The notes: generated by a model from the letters alone, not told the origin. DNA of 64,000 nt from Chionis minor (GCA_013398295.1 VZSF01011137.1:160070-224069), one strand, 5' to 3'. Counted from the first letter of the stretch, positions 26,901-40,675 are shown. Program-made: numbers and translations.

Positions 26901-28459
26901 TACTTGTGCTTCTGGATTGTCAACAGTGGTTGAAGCCAAAGTTTGAATCAGGCAGAGATACAGACCCCCCTGCGTTTGTCAGTCATTGCTGGCTTCTCTA
27001 GAATACCCAGCTTCCCCAGATTTCCCATATCCTCCTTCTTTTAACATGCGTAAAAAACCCAAAACCGACAACAAACAAACAAAACGGTTCCTTATGTACT
27101 GAATTCTTTACTATAGATGAGTGAAAAATCCTTGAGCTGGGAGATCACCTACCTTTCTTTGCTGGTGAGAAATACTATACGCAGAGCTGCTAAAAACTGT
27201 GGCGTCTGTTACCGTGCCGGACTTGAGTGTAGCTGTGGTGGGACCCGCAATGGGTTGATCTGTGGACTCTGCTCCGCACTCCGGAGCGGGTACAGAAGGG
27301 AGCTTTAAATTACAGTCACAGCCCGTGATCTGGAAGCTAATGTGGTGTCGAGCCTGTTGTCCCCTGAGAAGGTGGCTCTTGTGACTTGTCTGAGGGTCAG
27401 AAGTCCCGTAGAGGGGTTGCAGGTTTTAGGAATACTTTTGCCAGCTCTCTACTCCGTGTTCAGGTCCTGCACAGCGAGATGCAGGAGACACCTAATGCTG
27501 AAGAAATCTTCCTCTGCAAAGTCCTCATTGGGACAGCTTTTGGTTCGTGCTGTTGAAAGCTTTATTAAGTTGAGGCACAGTGTTTTTCACAAAGGCATAA
27601 TAAAATCGGATTGTTGGAAACCTGTAATCAACATCCATCCTAACATTAATATTTGGATCCAGCATTAGTGAATACATATCCCTGCTCATACCCCCACGGC
27701 ACTGCTTTGACTGACTGGGATGCAATAGTCATTTGAGTTGTAGAGAATAATCACGTGCGTGACCTCAGTTTCAGCTTGGGGAGAGCTTAGAAACATTTAA
27801 TCTGATTTGTCAGATCAATGGAAAGAAGTTTGCATGATGCAGTATAAAGAACTTGCAGGGGTATTACTTAAATCAGATAGAGGAGTTTAAATCAATTCTT
27901 ATTTGTTGCTTACTATTTCAGCTTTATTAAGCTCTAATCTCTTTTTAACATTCAAACAAGGTGCTGTCCATGTTCTGACTTGCCGTCGTCCTGGTTTTAT
28001 GTAGTTATTTCCAATTTTAAGCATTCTTACTTTAACTTGTCGTTCATCTTCTAGCCTGGGTACTTCCCTCCATTGCATATGTATCAGAACCCTTTGGCTC
28101 CTAATGTATTCCCCAGGTAAGAAGTTAACTCCCAACAGCCCCCCAGGCAGAGAGCCGGATGCTGCCTCCTTGCCTCCACCCTTGGGACCCGGCTGTGTAT
28201 CGATGTGTATTAATCATTCAGCCCCGGTCGAAACGCTTACATCCGTCCCAATGGGGGTACGCAGCTTTCTCTTCTACTCAGGGGTGTCCAGAATATTCAG
28301 TGCTTTGTCCTTCTGCTTGCTGGGCTGCAGACTACGGAACCCAATTCAGTGCCAAAGTGGAATTTTTTTTTTTTTCCATTTTATTTATCAGTAAAAGAAG
28401 GCTGCCTTCACACATACACACATACGCACGTACACACATACGCTCTAGTGAATGAACTT

Positions 28460-28900
28460 CTGTGTTTGTATACGGATAGACGGAGCGTGTGAGGAAGGAC
28501 GTCCGTGTGCATGGAGGGGAGCACCGCCAGCGCAGCCGGTGAGCCCGTTCCGGGTTCCCGCTGGCCCGGCCGGCTGTGGTGCCACGCAGGCGCTGGCCGT
28601 GCCAGAGGCAGGCTGCAGAGGAACCCTTGTCTCGCCAGTCGCAGTCCTTTGCCGGCTCCCTGTTTGCTGCAGAGCAAACCGGTCTGCACTGGGCCCAGTC
28701 GGTGTCACAGGGTACTCCGACACCGTAGCTCGTCCGCTGGTAATGGTGGCTGCTGGTGGGATCCACGTCCACCAGCTCCCTTCCCCCGGCTGCTTCCTCC
28801 TTGCCTGCACCAGTGCGGGAGTAATGGCTGTGGAAGGAGCTCCCTTCTCCTGCCCCTGGAGCCCTGGAGACAGCCCATGTGAGTTCCATGCACGCCTTCG
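28460..28900. other. GC-rich block, function unknown
   Basis: About 440 bp of GC-rich sequence with open frames in four or more registers on both strands. That pattern reflects composition rather than a gene. CpG density is moderate. No repeat family is recognised. Confidence 0.5.
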
Positions 28901-29012
28901 GACAGCACGTTGCGTTTGGAGGCAGACTTTTTCATCCACTCTTCACGTGATGGAGGGGTAATTGTGTCTGAGCACTAACGAAGCCTAACGCAGTCTTCTC
29001 TCTTTGTAACAC

Positions 29013-29015
<3 letters not shown>

Positions 29016-29048
<33 letters not shown>
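29016..29048 (+). repeat. T33 homopolymer
   Basis: An uninterrupted run of 33 T, preceded by AACACAGC and followed by CCTAGGG. No retroposed gene body was recognised next to it on the minus strand, so it is called a simple repeat. Confidence 0.95.
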
Positions 29049-29314
29049 CCTAGGGAAGTATTTCAGTTACATCTTTAAGTTAGTCCCTGATGCCCAGTGT
29101 AGATTTTGCTTTCCAGCTAAGTATAATTTGGTGTTTTGCCAGGAGCATAGATATCTGTAAAGTACAGGCTCTGACTTTTTTAAGAGATGCTTTGGGATTG
29201 TGTTTATCAGATTCAGGGAAACCATACCTTATTAAGTCTTTTTTTCCCCCGCCTGAAGGGTGAAATTTTTTTTTCTGAAGTCACCAAAACTAGAACATGA
29301 CAGGGCAATTACTT

Positions 29315-29365
29315 TTTTTAATTTATTCAGTAGTAATCAGTAAACAGATAGTTTCTCATACCCAC
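29315..29365 (+). repeat. Exact 51-bp dispersed direct repeat, copy 1
   Basis: A 51-bp block beginning TTTTTAATTTATTCAGTAGT and ending GTTTCTCATACCCAC is repeated without a mismatch at 30226-30276, 911 bp downstream in the same orientation. The flanks of the two copies are unrelated, and the block is not a recognised transposable element or low-complexity tract. Confidence 0.97.
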
Positions 29366-30225
29366 TCAGCATGTTTTCTATATGCATTTATTTTGCTGTT
29401 CGTGGAGGCAAATTGCTGTCGAGTTAGGAGCTTCCACACCATCAGTAGGATCTCTTCGTTAGTAGTATTAATTGACAGGAATTTGGTCATATAGTGTTAG
29501 CTGAGGCGGGGGCTGAGTAACGGCTCTGGCAGTGTTGTCGGCTGTGGGATCGTTGCTCTCTTCCTCCAGCTGATGCTCACTGACACGTGGCTGGGCACAA
29601 TAAGTAGCCAATGGAGAAATAGTTTTACATTTCTATTCAGTAAGTTATATTAATAGCATTGCATTTGCTTTTTCAGTTTAATCTGTGAATACTGATTTAT
29701 TTCTGTGCAGCAGAGCGATTGCTGTACAGGGAAGGAGGAGACGGTCCCAGCCTGGAAGCTTTTCCTTGGGATGGTGGGAGATGCGGTTTGCAGCCTTTCA
29801 GGCTAACGAGGAAATTGAATCTAGGTCTCCCACGACTTGGAAGAGTTTTCTCATCTTCAGGCTATTATTAAAATACACATGTCAACATAACCACCTGTAG
29901 CTTAGAAGAAGAACGTACCAACTGTGTTTTATCCTGTGAACATGCCCTGAGATTAGAGTCCTCCATGAACCAGAGTGTAGAACTGCTCCGAGTGGGTAAC
30001 GGGAGCCGCGCACAAGGAGCAGCGCCGGGTGTTCAGGGAGCTGGAATGTCGAAAGCACGGTGCCGGGGAAGCAGAGGCTCGGCGCCGGTTGGGAGGCAAC
30101 TGTTGCAAGGCTGCTTTGGCTGTAGTTTGAGATGGGTATGCTGAAATCATTACAAATGGGGCAGACTTCTTTTATAGAGGTTGGGGTATTCCAGTACTGT
30201 CTTAAGGGTCACAGGAGAATTTGCA

Positions 30226-30276
30226 TTTTTAATTTATTCAGTAGTAATCAGTAAACAGATAGTTTCTCATACCCAC
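30226..30276 (+). repeat. Exact 51-bp dispersed direct repeat, copy 2
   Basis: The second, identical copy of the 51-bp block at 29315-29365. The upstream flank is GGAGAATTTGCA and the downstream flank is ATTTTTACAG; neither resembles the flanks of copy 1. Confidence 0.97.
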
Positions 30277-32454
30277 ATTTTTACAGTGTGAAGTAAGGTG
30301 AAGACTAACTAGTTTAGGTGACAAGTGCTTTCCAGCAGCCGTTACCTCCACTGAGAGACAGATGAATGGTTCTCAACAATCTGTTGAAATGTTATTTTCT
30401 GTGCATCTGAGTACATCCATAGTTGCAGTGTACGTATTTTATTGCTGTGTCTGATAAAAGTATAACATAATGCAAATTATGCAGGCAGATTTTAAAACAA
30501 TTGTGGTTTTCTGCAAGTTTGATAACTTTTTATGCTGTTGACTTAGGCAGAACGGTGCTCTGAACAGTCACTTGCCCTGTGTCCACAACCAAACCCCCAG
30601 ACAGGTTTTTGTGTGAAAATCCCCTGCTCTGAGTGTTGGACCAGCAGGTAAATGGATCTAAGTAAAAGGCTTTATGGTGGCTTCTCTGTTGTAGAATGCA
30701 ATACATTATTCGTGACACCAACCTGCCTTGACAAGCTTAAATATATTTCTAGCTTTTAACCTCAGGTATATATCCAAATCCAGAAATTCTAGTGTGACGT
30801 AGCATCTACCGCTTGGATCCAAGCGTATCTCAACAAGCCTCTCGCATCTCTGTCAGTCACTAGTGGAAGAATGTGACGGACTAGCCTGAATATTACTGGA
30901 TTTGGAGTTTATTGGAGAAAAGAAATAATCATGCTTGACTATTGCCTTGCTAATTCATCTTCATTCCAAATGGTGAACCTGCTGGTAGATGTGAATGAAA
31001 AGCCTCCAGACTATAAATAATAAATGCTGCTTCCAGCTGTACAGAGCACTTTACGTTTTTGAAATGATGCCAGTATTTTTTTTCCACTTTTAAATGGATT
31101 ACATTGTTACACAGTACTACGCTTTCTGTTAGACTCTGTGAAGGCCTTTATCTGTGTTCATAACAGTTGATTTCGTATAATTACTACCATAAAACATCAT
31201 ACGCTGCAAATACAAACAAATGAAATGAATATTCAGGGAATTCTTAGCAATTTGTAGTACTTTTTATGAGCTCAGCACAGATGTTTAGGAGTTTCTCAGT
31301 TCTTGACAAGTAATAGATTATTTTGTTCAAAATGTCTAAATTATGAATGTGTGTTTTCTTACGAGGATAACGTCTGTGAATTTATCTCACCTGAGTAACA
31401 GTTATGACATTAAATCCACACTAATGACAATAGGAAGCGAGCTCAGAATGCATCCCTTCCCTCCATCCCCTGCCCCCGCGTTTCCAACCACACAAAGAAC
31501 CCCGGACGCGTTGTGGCACCGAGACTCTGTTCCTTTAGCAGTCCTTTATCCCCTCCAGTTTGGCTTCCTGAGTGAACATGGTGCATGTTAGTGTATCTGG
31601 GGCACAAGACAAAAGCATAAATTAGCTGTCCTTCACAAATGCCTTTGAAAATCACAGTAGGAATCTTTATAAGGTTCCAGCTACCACTTAGGAGGCAAAC
31701 ACTCACTTTTCTAATGGTGAAAAAGGTAATGCCGATCAGAAAACCAGAAAGTGAAATCTTAGGAGCAAAGATTGGCTTAACCTTGGATTTACTTGGCAGC
31801 TGTTGCAGTAAACTTTCTTCGCAGGGATCTGAGAGTTGGTCAGCGGCGGCCGTAACTCATCGTTATGTTTCAGAGCAGCGGGATCAGCACGTGATGCTGA
31901 ATATATGTCCAGGGCATTCGGAGGAGACGGGGCGGTGGGTGTGCTGTGGGTACAAATGAAAACACGGGCATTGCGCATTTTAATAAAGAGCAAAAAGAGA
32001 ACAATTTCCTCAAAGCAGTCAATTTGTAGGACTAGTCTTTTCAGAAAGGAGTTCCTGTTGAGGACTAGAAAGTAGTATTTATTGTCTGTCAGCATCCTGT
32101 TGAGCTATAGTTCAAAACAAAGCATATAAAACCAGTGATAAGTTTCTGTGCTGAACTGCTGTTTATTCTTTGGATGAAGTGATAAAAAGTAGAAGTACTG
32201 TGTGTTGTAGAGTATTTTGTGGGAGTCATAAAGCAACCAAGTCATAGCAAGCTTCAGCTTTTGCATGGTTTTCCCTTCTTAATGTTCATAAATCTATTGC
32301 TAAAGCACTGCAGTTTCTTTCCTGAATTGTCTGTGCTTTAACACAAGGATGAAATTCCAGTCAGTCGCCTTCATTTCCTGAATGCACGGTCGTGTAATAC
32401 AATTCTGTATTAAATAGTATCTGCAGATAGAAACCTAATAATGGTACCTCAAAG

Positions 32455-32520
32455 ATTGCCGTCCCACGGAAGTAAATGGGTATTTGAGCCATCTGTATCA
32501 CTGGAAGTGTGATTAAGGCA
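32455..32520. repeat. Ancient amniote repeat relic (GTCAATGGGAG-type)
   Basis: CCCACGGAAGTAAATGGGTA, then TTTGAGCCATCTGTATCACT, then GGAAGTGTGATTAAGGC resembles the order CCACTGAAGTCAATGGGAGTTTTGCC / CATTGACTTCAGTGGGAGCAGGATCAGGC. Diverged. Confidence 0.4.
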
Positions 32521-34865
32521 AAAATGCAGGAAGTTTTTCAAAGGCAGCAAAGCTCCAGTGATGAATGAAGACTATCAGCTGCCAGGAGGCGTTTGATATA
32601 CAACTGTATGGCGAATTCAGAGCACACATTTGATCTCTGATTTGATTAAATTTCCTTTAAAAGAAAAGGCTTCCCTCTCTTTTTTTAGGTATAGGAAAAC
32701 CTCATGAGAAATTGGTCATCCTTAGACTGCAGAATGAGGTGCTTAGCTGCTGTTTGGCTGTATTTGCTGCTCTCTGGACATGTATTGCCTCAGGCTGTTC
32801 ATTCTCAGCTCACCAAGGCACTGCAGCTCTCACAATTTCTTATGCTGCTTTTGAGGGCAAATACATTTGATCTCTGCTTTGTGTGGCGCGGCGTTCTGGC
32901 CCTGTTTCATCACCATGAGATAAATCCTCTTCAGACTCCTCCAGAACCTCAAAGAGCCTCGACACAGCAGAAGTTCTGCAGCTGCCCTGTGTTGCGCAGC
33001 GGCAGCGCAGCCCTCGCTCCTGGCGGGAGCCTTCGTTCCCCGGTGTGGGCAGGTCTGGAGGGGCAGGAGCTGCCAAGCCCTCTCCGAGGAGAGCTCGAGA
33101 GTAAGCGCGGGAGCTACTGGAACCAAGTGGCAACTGTGGCATCAAAACAGGCAGTCAACAGGCACAGACAATCACAGAATAGTCACTGAATCTCTGAACT
33201 CGTTTAGGATTTGGCTCAGCAGCAGCAGCACATGGAAGCAGAGGATAATCAGCTCCTGCTCTGTTGGCGCAGAGGGTAAAGAATGAACATGTACCGCTGC
33301 TCTTCCGAGAGGCCATACTGAGTCAGCAGCAGCATTTGGCCAGCTCAGCTTTGATTTTATTACAAATGTCAGGCGCTTGTGTCTAGACTGGTGCTTTGGC
33401 AGCTAATTGATCTCCAGTATTTGATATGCTAATTATTTCTTTCATAATATGCTAATATGTGTACAGTGAAAAAACACCTTTTAAATGCTACGAGGATATC
33501 TCAGAGGCATATTTGGAAATGGAAAGTAAGACCTGTAAATCTTGATTCATCTCAGTACGATATACGAGTGACTGAGTGATTATAGTTGTGGGAATTTAGC
33601 TTAAAAACGGAGGTGGTAAGACAGATATTGTTTAGTCATACAGTGACTGTCCAGGGCATGTGTAACAGCCTATCCTCCGCAGCCCAAACAGCTAGAAAAT
33701 TGGTGTGGATTAGGGGATATACTACTCTGTTAAACACACTTAACAGACCTTTGCAGCTTTTTTAGCTTCTGCTACATGGATGTTCTTTTTTGTGAGGTCA
33801 GTAATCTGGACATCATAGTTTTTATCATAATTCCTGCAGTTAGAGAATGAAAAACTAATAGTACAGAAGTATAGTTGAGTCACCTCCCAGTTCTTCTCTA
33901 GGACAGCACGTTCCTCTCGACATTAAGACTGCTTCTCCAGGTAACTGAATTATTTGCTGGCTCTCTGTTAATTCCTACTGTTTGACCATTCAAAAGCAGA
34001 TGTGACTTGACTGCTTTCTGAGATGTGCTTGTATGCTAGATAGTTCACTCCCAATTTTTTTGTCCTTTCCCTTTTGGATTTTTTTTTCACACTCTGGGTA
34101 CTTCTAAAATACGGTCTGATGTGTCTCACTCATTACCTTTCTGTAGCTCCACATGGAATTATGATTGTACACGTTCTTTGAGAGAAAGGCACCATCAAGG
34201 AGAGTTTTCATGCACGTTTTCTTCTGTCTGGTATTTTGTCAAATACTTAAAAATGTAAATATTTTTGAAAGCTATCAAAGCCAGCCTGTGGAAGGATAAC
34301 TATTGAGCAGCCTTCCTAGAATCCAGGACTGCGCTGCGAGAACACGTTATTAATGTAGTACAGAGCCAGAGGCCGAACCAGCATCCTTACTGACCTTTGG
34401 AGATCAGCCATGTTTGGGAATTGAACAATTTAATTTCTTTAAATATTTTTAAAAGAAAACTGCTAGGTTTCCTTCTATAGAGGCACCTTTTCCATAGACT
34501 AATAGGCTGTCCCAGTGTCATTAAGTAGATAGTAATTAGATTACTGATATATACTTAAAGTTTTAAATAATAGGAAAATGTCTGATCTACATTTGGCTCC
34601 AGTCCCTGGCAGCAGATTAGATGAACACTTACCAAGTGTTACAAGTGCATGAGCAGATTCTACAACTGTTTCTGGGAACAGATTCCATGTCTGCTGTAAT
34701 AAGCTCATCCATGTGCTCAAAGCCCTATTCTCCCTCTTGTTGACTAGAGAGGACTTTGATTTTATCCACAGGGGTATAAGAAATGGATTATTTATCTCTG
34801 CAGACCAAACCAACCCAAATAAAATCATCCATTCATTTTACAGAGGAAAGTTAGAGAACTGATTG

Positions 34866-34898
34866 CTGAAAATGAAGTCAATGGAGCTATGCTTGCTG
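34866..34898. repeat. Ancient amniote repeat relic (short)
   Basis: AAATGAAGTCAATGGAGCTA followed by TGCTTGCTGAAG matches the GAAGTCAATGGAGCTACGCTG form of the same relic family. It is short, so chance similarity is possible. Confidence 0.35.
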
Positions 34899-37078
34899 AA
34901 GACCAAAGCAGTAAGTCAGAATGTGTTCTTATGTCGACAGTTATTATGGCCAGTTAAATTCATCCAACTAGAAAATCCTGCAAATGATGTGGAAAAACAA
35001 TAGTGTCCTAGGTAGAGAAGGTTATAGCTTTATACCGAAATTTAGGTGTTATATTTAGTTTCCCTTTGGGCTTCTTCAGAACTGATACAGCACTGGTGAC
35101 AAAATAGAATTTCTCACCATGACTCAAATGTAAGTGATAAAAGGATCTGCTCTCCCATAAACGACAGACCTTCCTTCTTGTTCTGGCTTACTTTTCAAAC
35201 ACTTAATTTCCATCACTTGGAAAACTGGTTTTTGGAAGCAACAAGTATCTGACATCCTGAATCTCCCTCTTAAGCTGGGGCTCTCAAGGGATAATTTTAA
35301 CTGAAATTGACGGGTAAATGCATTTTTGCATCAAAACAAGGACTCCTTAATATGCCTTATTTGTAGACTTTTACTTCTGGTTCGGGAAATGATTTCCTGG
35401 ATGCACTTGAACCGTACAGCAACAGACTTGAATTAACACGTGGAATACATTGTGGGCTTTTTTGGTCTTTTAGCCCAAAGAATTATCTCTGGTTGAGACC
35501 CTGTGGTTATACCATGGCTGCTCCTCTGAGGCTTCACTGATGAGGCTACGCCCTTTGCCACGCTCCTCTGTGTGCATAATGTATTACAAATGCTGCATAA
35601 AATAATGGCTTACTATGCTGACAGGTTGGTCAGCCCTAGCACACGGGGTAAGGTTATTGATACAGCTTTAACGAGGGACACACCCACGCTGCTTAGATTA
35701 TTGAAATACAGCTTTAGTTAGGGCAATAACTAGAACTTGTAAGCGATTTAAACAGTGAAGTGTAGTGACTCCACTATAAGAAATACAGCACGCTTCAGAA
35801 ATCTCACATGCAGTTCAGCAGACTTTAAACAAATGTGTTTTGCTACTGTTTGTTTGACTGTTGAGTTGAATTTGGTTTAGCCATATCGGTGCCTCTTGCA
35901 TTTGCTTTCTATAAATATTCTAGACAACAGGATTTACGAGTGGGAATGTTCACCAAAAAAATCACAGCGTAACCTTTATAAGCACAACAATATTCTCCGT
36001 AAGATACAGCATCCACGCGGAAGATTTGATGTTATAAATTTCATCCTGTCAACGAGAAAAAGAAAATGTATCTTTGAAGAATTAAGTCAGATGAATCAAA
36101 TTGACAGTGCTGAAAACTTGGCAGAAAATTCTGAAAATGACTCATGAATAAGTCAGCGGGGATGAGAAGAGTTGACAGATAAATGATACTGCATGAGACC
36201 AGCGAGGGGTCGGGAAGAAAGAAGTCACGACTAGAGCATGAATTCCAGATAAGACTTGTGTATAGGAGAGCTAACAAATTAACAGAAATACAAAGGGGTT
36301 TCAATTAAATGTGGAAAATTGTCCTCCAGAAAGCTAAGGTGCAAAACGTATGCCGCCTTAATATGATACGCATTGGCTTTCAAATATAAACATGCCCTTT
36401 TGAACTGATAGCAGGTACCTCGGGCAGTCACATCACTGCGCTGGAAGGCGAGGTGCTGCTCCAGAGTACTTGCTATGCACGCAATACACACGCGTCGGCA
36501 GCTGGATTAATGGTGCTCCGTGGAGTAATTAGAGGCTGCCGCTGCAGTACGTCCAGTACTTTCTGACAGCTCCGTAATGCGGCTAGGATACATCAGTTTG
36601 TGTCCTGTGAAACAGATTATTCCAAAAGAATTTTCTTATCTGTGATACTATTTTTTTTTTTTTAAATAGTACTTGGAATTTGAAACCTCTCTGAACCAAT
36701 GCTTCCTGACGCTCCGGGTTAGCTGCAGACAAGTGAGGGACTCTTTCTCTTGCCCGACTGAGCGTGGACCTACGCTGCTTTCCTTACGATGGGTGTTTAA
36801 GTTCATCCAACGTCAGCTGAGCGATGTATACGATATACACCGAGTTATTGTCAGAAGACCGGAGTGCTGCTGGATGACTGGCAGTAGGTAAACTGACTGT
36901 ATTATTAAGCAGTGTGTGTCACTAGGGGTCTGCGGTGGGATTCCAGCTGTGTTGGCCTTGGCCAGGGCAGCGCAGTCGGGCCGGGTGGCGCCGTGCATCA
37001 TGCCAACGCCGCGCTCCTGCCCACCCCAGCGCGGGACAGAGGTTGACACAGCTCCCGTTTTTACATAGTTCCTCCCAA

Positions 37079-37121
37079 CACTAGCATCCCACTTGGCGGT
37101 ACCCACTAGCATCCCACTTGG
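37079..37121 (+). repeat. Short tandem duplication, 25-bp period
   Basis: CACTAGCATCCCACTTGG occurs at 37079-37096 and again at 37104-37121, separated by CGGTACC. Confidence 0.9.
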
Positions 37122-38349
37122 TGATTTCGGATCAAACTGAAAATAAACATCTGCAATAATGGAAACTGTGGCTCAGGAGAATAATGTTGAAGTGAGAGCG
37201 TACCGCTGTTAGAAACGCTGAGCTTTAAGCTGCAATGTTTCCTCTTTCTGACTAAGTATCTCATAAACTTTGCCCAACCTCCTCAGCAGGCACGAAGAAC
37301 TGCGCTGCAGATAAGAAGTCCTGAAGATGACAGTGACTTTTTAAGTGGTTCTTATTGGAATAATCTCTTGCCATAGTCTGGAGCCCTCTGGTTGCTGCTC
37401 AGCAATCCTTTTGGTATCAAAGTTAGACCTCCTGTCAAGATCGAGCCGTTTATTCAGGAGCGCCAGTGCTGCAGTCAGCAATGATACGCTTACGCAAATC
37501 TGGCCTTTACTGCGACTGGGGCAAACTGTGGGGCAAACCTGGTTTTGTAACGAACCTCACGGGCAAGAGCTCCCTCCCCTGCCTGGCCCAGGAGCAGCTC
37601 AGGGGCAGCCCTTACACTTGTTCTCGTTCTCTTTTACATGGTGGTTGTGGATCCTCAGCACCGAGAGCCTGCATCAAATCGATCTAGAAGAAAAAGAAAA
37701 AGCAGTTACCAACAACTAATTCCACAATGGAACTACCTTTCTGACTGAGCAGAAACATTACAAGCTCCAACAAGAGTTCTTTAATCAACACAAGAGAAGA
37801 TGTGTAGTTTTCCCAGCAATCAGTTTCATCACTGTTGCATTAACTGTATCTTCTGGCTTGGAAAATGGAGAAAGAGGCTGGTGACTGAGCGCAATGCAGT
37901 GTGTTAGAGAGCACAACTCTCAGTTGTAGCACAGGGGCAAGTCAGTCAGACGAGAATTGAAGAACAGTCCCTTTACTTTTCCCTTTATTTTTAGAATATT
38001 CCCTTTAGGGGCCTTCATTCGTAAACAGTATTTTATGTGGGTATGACAGGATGACACTAAAAATTAAACATGAATGCAAATTAGTAAATATTATTGCAGC
38101 CTGATGTTTGTCGCAATTAGAAAAAGATTAAAAATATTCTTGCAGAAAAATAAGTATTTGCCATCTTTTTCATATATTAGGGAATACATTCCAGAATCTC
38201 CTCCTGGTTTTTGGAACTTCGCTCATCTCTTCACAGCACGGCGATGGCGCGCCAGGCTGGGCACAGCTCTGGCCTGGGCACGCGGCTGTGCCTGGCGCCT
38301 TCCCCTGCCCGGCTCCAACAGCTGCCTGCTCTTTCCCACTGCTCTGACC

Positions 38350-38440
38350 GGTCTTTGGCACACGACCCGGGGTCGGGATTTGAACTTACACTTTTGGATG
38401 TGTAGCATTTCCTTGAACAGCTCTTACACTAAGCCCTTTA
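38350..38440 (-). mobile_element. Possible MIR-like SINE head relic
   Basis: GGGTCGGGATTTGAACTTAC followed by TTTGGATGTGTAGC and ACAGCTCTTACACTAAGCCC resembles the reverse complement of a tRNA-derived SINE head with an inverted B box (GGATTTGAAC). No matching A box or full tRNA fold was found, so this is not called as a tRNA gene. Confidence 0.3.
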
Positions 38441-40675
38441 TCAGCTCAAACAATGGAAAAGAAGTTCCTCGACTTAATTGACTGTGGTAGATCTGCGTTG
38501 AATTATTTGCCATTGATCCGTGTGCTGGATAACTTCAAGTCGTAATTTTTGGAAGGTATCTGGTTTCACAAGCAGAAAGAAGCTAAGGTGACTCTCTTAG
38601 TCTCATCCTTAAAATTTCAACAGCCTGTGGAATCATATTGTACTTTGATAATCACAGATAAAAATTACTTTGATCTACGCTTAATGATTCACGTAGTTAG
38701 TGAAAGAAATAGATGACTAAGACTCTTAGCATTGAACAAACAGATTGATTGGATTTTGATGTATAGACGTCTAATTATTTTGATAGTTTGTATGTAAGTG
38801 CTCTACTTTATCTTTGTTTATCATTACTATTAACATTTTGGATAGTTTTACGAGAGCTTAGATTTTGATTCTTTAATCCTCAATTGTTATTTAATCATTT
38901 CACTTAGAAGGGGTTTAGCTTCCTAAGAACTGCTGTGAAAGTGATCTTTAGTTAAACCTTGAGGTGTGAAAATCATCTGCCAAAGCAGGTGTACAGCATG
39001 TCTACTGTTAATATCTCTTTGGCCTTTAATCCTATTTTTCTGGTTCGTACGGGCACTGACAGTTAGCTCAAGTTTCAATTAAACCTAGACGAATAGGATT
39101 TTTTCCTGCCCTACAGTCCGCCAGTCTGACAATCAGCGATTTGTTCACACTCTTCACAAACTCATTAGACCTTTATTCAGACTGGCTGAGGCACAGCGAG
39201 GATGTAGAACATGCTCTTTCATAGTCCAGGATATTTTTCACAGGCTGAAGATTAAGGATTTATGGGCAAAATATTTTGCATTTTATTTGGAAATGAAATC
39301 TATGTAATTTGCAACTGCAAATTTGACATGCATTATAGAATGAAAACATTGAAGTGGGATCTGTTTCACACATCAATTCTTTTAATGCCATTCATTTCAT
39401 AATGCTTTTAAAATATTGCTAACCACGCAAATGCAAAGGATTGAAAACGGCATTGTTCCTGTTTTGGTATATGTTTTCTAATGAACATCCCTCGTTCTGC
39501 AAAGAAATTAATTTAGTCTGTGACATCATTTCATGATGGCATACTGTGCAAAAGATACGGAACAAAGCCATTAAATATGAAATTACCCGTGAATTCGGAT
39601 CTTAGATAATGAAAATATGGGTTGGATAATACCATTACAATACTGAGTACTTGTGTTTGATGTTAGCAGGGAGCTGGCTGGGTACTGTGAAACACATAGA
39701 AAATGGAGAGTCACTTCCCCAAAGATCTTGTCATCTTAAATGATGAAAAGATAACATGTTAAATCAAAACGGAACCAGGCGAGTGGCAGGAAGGGTAAGG
39801 TAACTCTGTTATAAGCATTAAAATCAAATAAGCTTATTGAAACCTACCCCTCTGAAAATATGATTGCAGCCTGGCCAAATAGAGTTAGTACAATGGCAAG
39901 TAAATGCATTTTTTACAAGTATAATCTGAAAAGATTTGGGCTGGTTAACCCCTCTCACACACAGGTACCTCTTAGTGCAAATAACCTCAGCAGAGCCAGG
40001 GGATGAAATACCCTATGCGGGTCAGTAGTGGAGCTGCTGCTGCTAACAGTGAAGCCCAAATACTTCACAGTCCAACTGCCGGGGTAAATAAACTAGTCTC
40101 CAGGTTCGCTATCAAACCTACAGTCTGGCCCCAGGCGTTTTGTCTGAAACAGGCTTGGTGCAGAATCCTGAGCTAAAATTATATAACCCTTTATTTTGTC
40201 ATTTTCTTGTGTCAGTCTTCTTCCATCTGTGCACATTCTAGTTTCTTCTAAAAAACCATACTCACAGACAATGATGGGTTTTTTTCCTGGCCTACCAGAC
40301 CTCTGTGGAGCCTCTCCATGGATCCTTACTTTGTCACACTCATTAGAACTTGAGATGAAACCTATTGAGGTGACTTAACATCATCTCAGAACACCAGGTG
40401 CTTTGGCATTTCACATGTCGTGTGGGTCAAGACATAATAGCATTTCTAATTGTCAGCCACAGAATGAGACACGAAGTTAGTGAAAGGAGGAGGAAAATCC
40501 CTGTAGGGAGAACTCAAGGTTATCACTCCACTTCTGACAGAATCGAAAAACTAGCTCAGCGACATGAAAGACTGAGCTGCTTCATGACATGAGCTGAGTA
40601 ATGTTCTGTAATGGAACGGCACTGCCAGTTGTTCTGCCTTTTGTCGTGGATTTCTAATCTCTCATGGATTCTTTT

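Noticed and set aside
28332..28961. ORFs of 125-185 residues on both strands in the GC-rich block
   Set aside because: Multi-frame openness again, with no domain or splice structure recognised.
32704..33189. 161-residue + strand ORF with a hydrophobic, signal-peptide-like N-terminus (MRCLAAVWLYLLLSG) after a polypyrimidine-AG
   Set aside because: There is no recognisable domain, the second half is low-complexity, competing ORFs lie on the opposite strand, and no conserved partner exon was found. A chance ORF is the simpler reading; transcript evidence would be needed.
35896..36147. 83-residue ORF rich in charged residues (SPKKSQRNLYKHN...)
   Set aside because: The opposite strand is also open and no family is recognised. 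Translation shows no repeat or motif beyond AT-rich composition.
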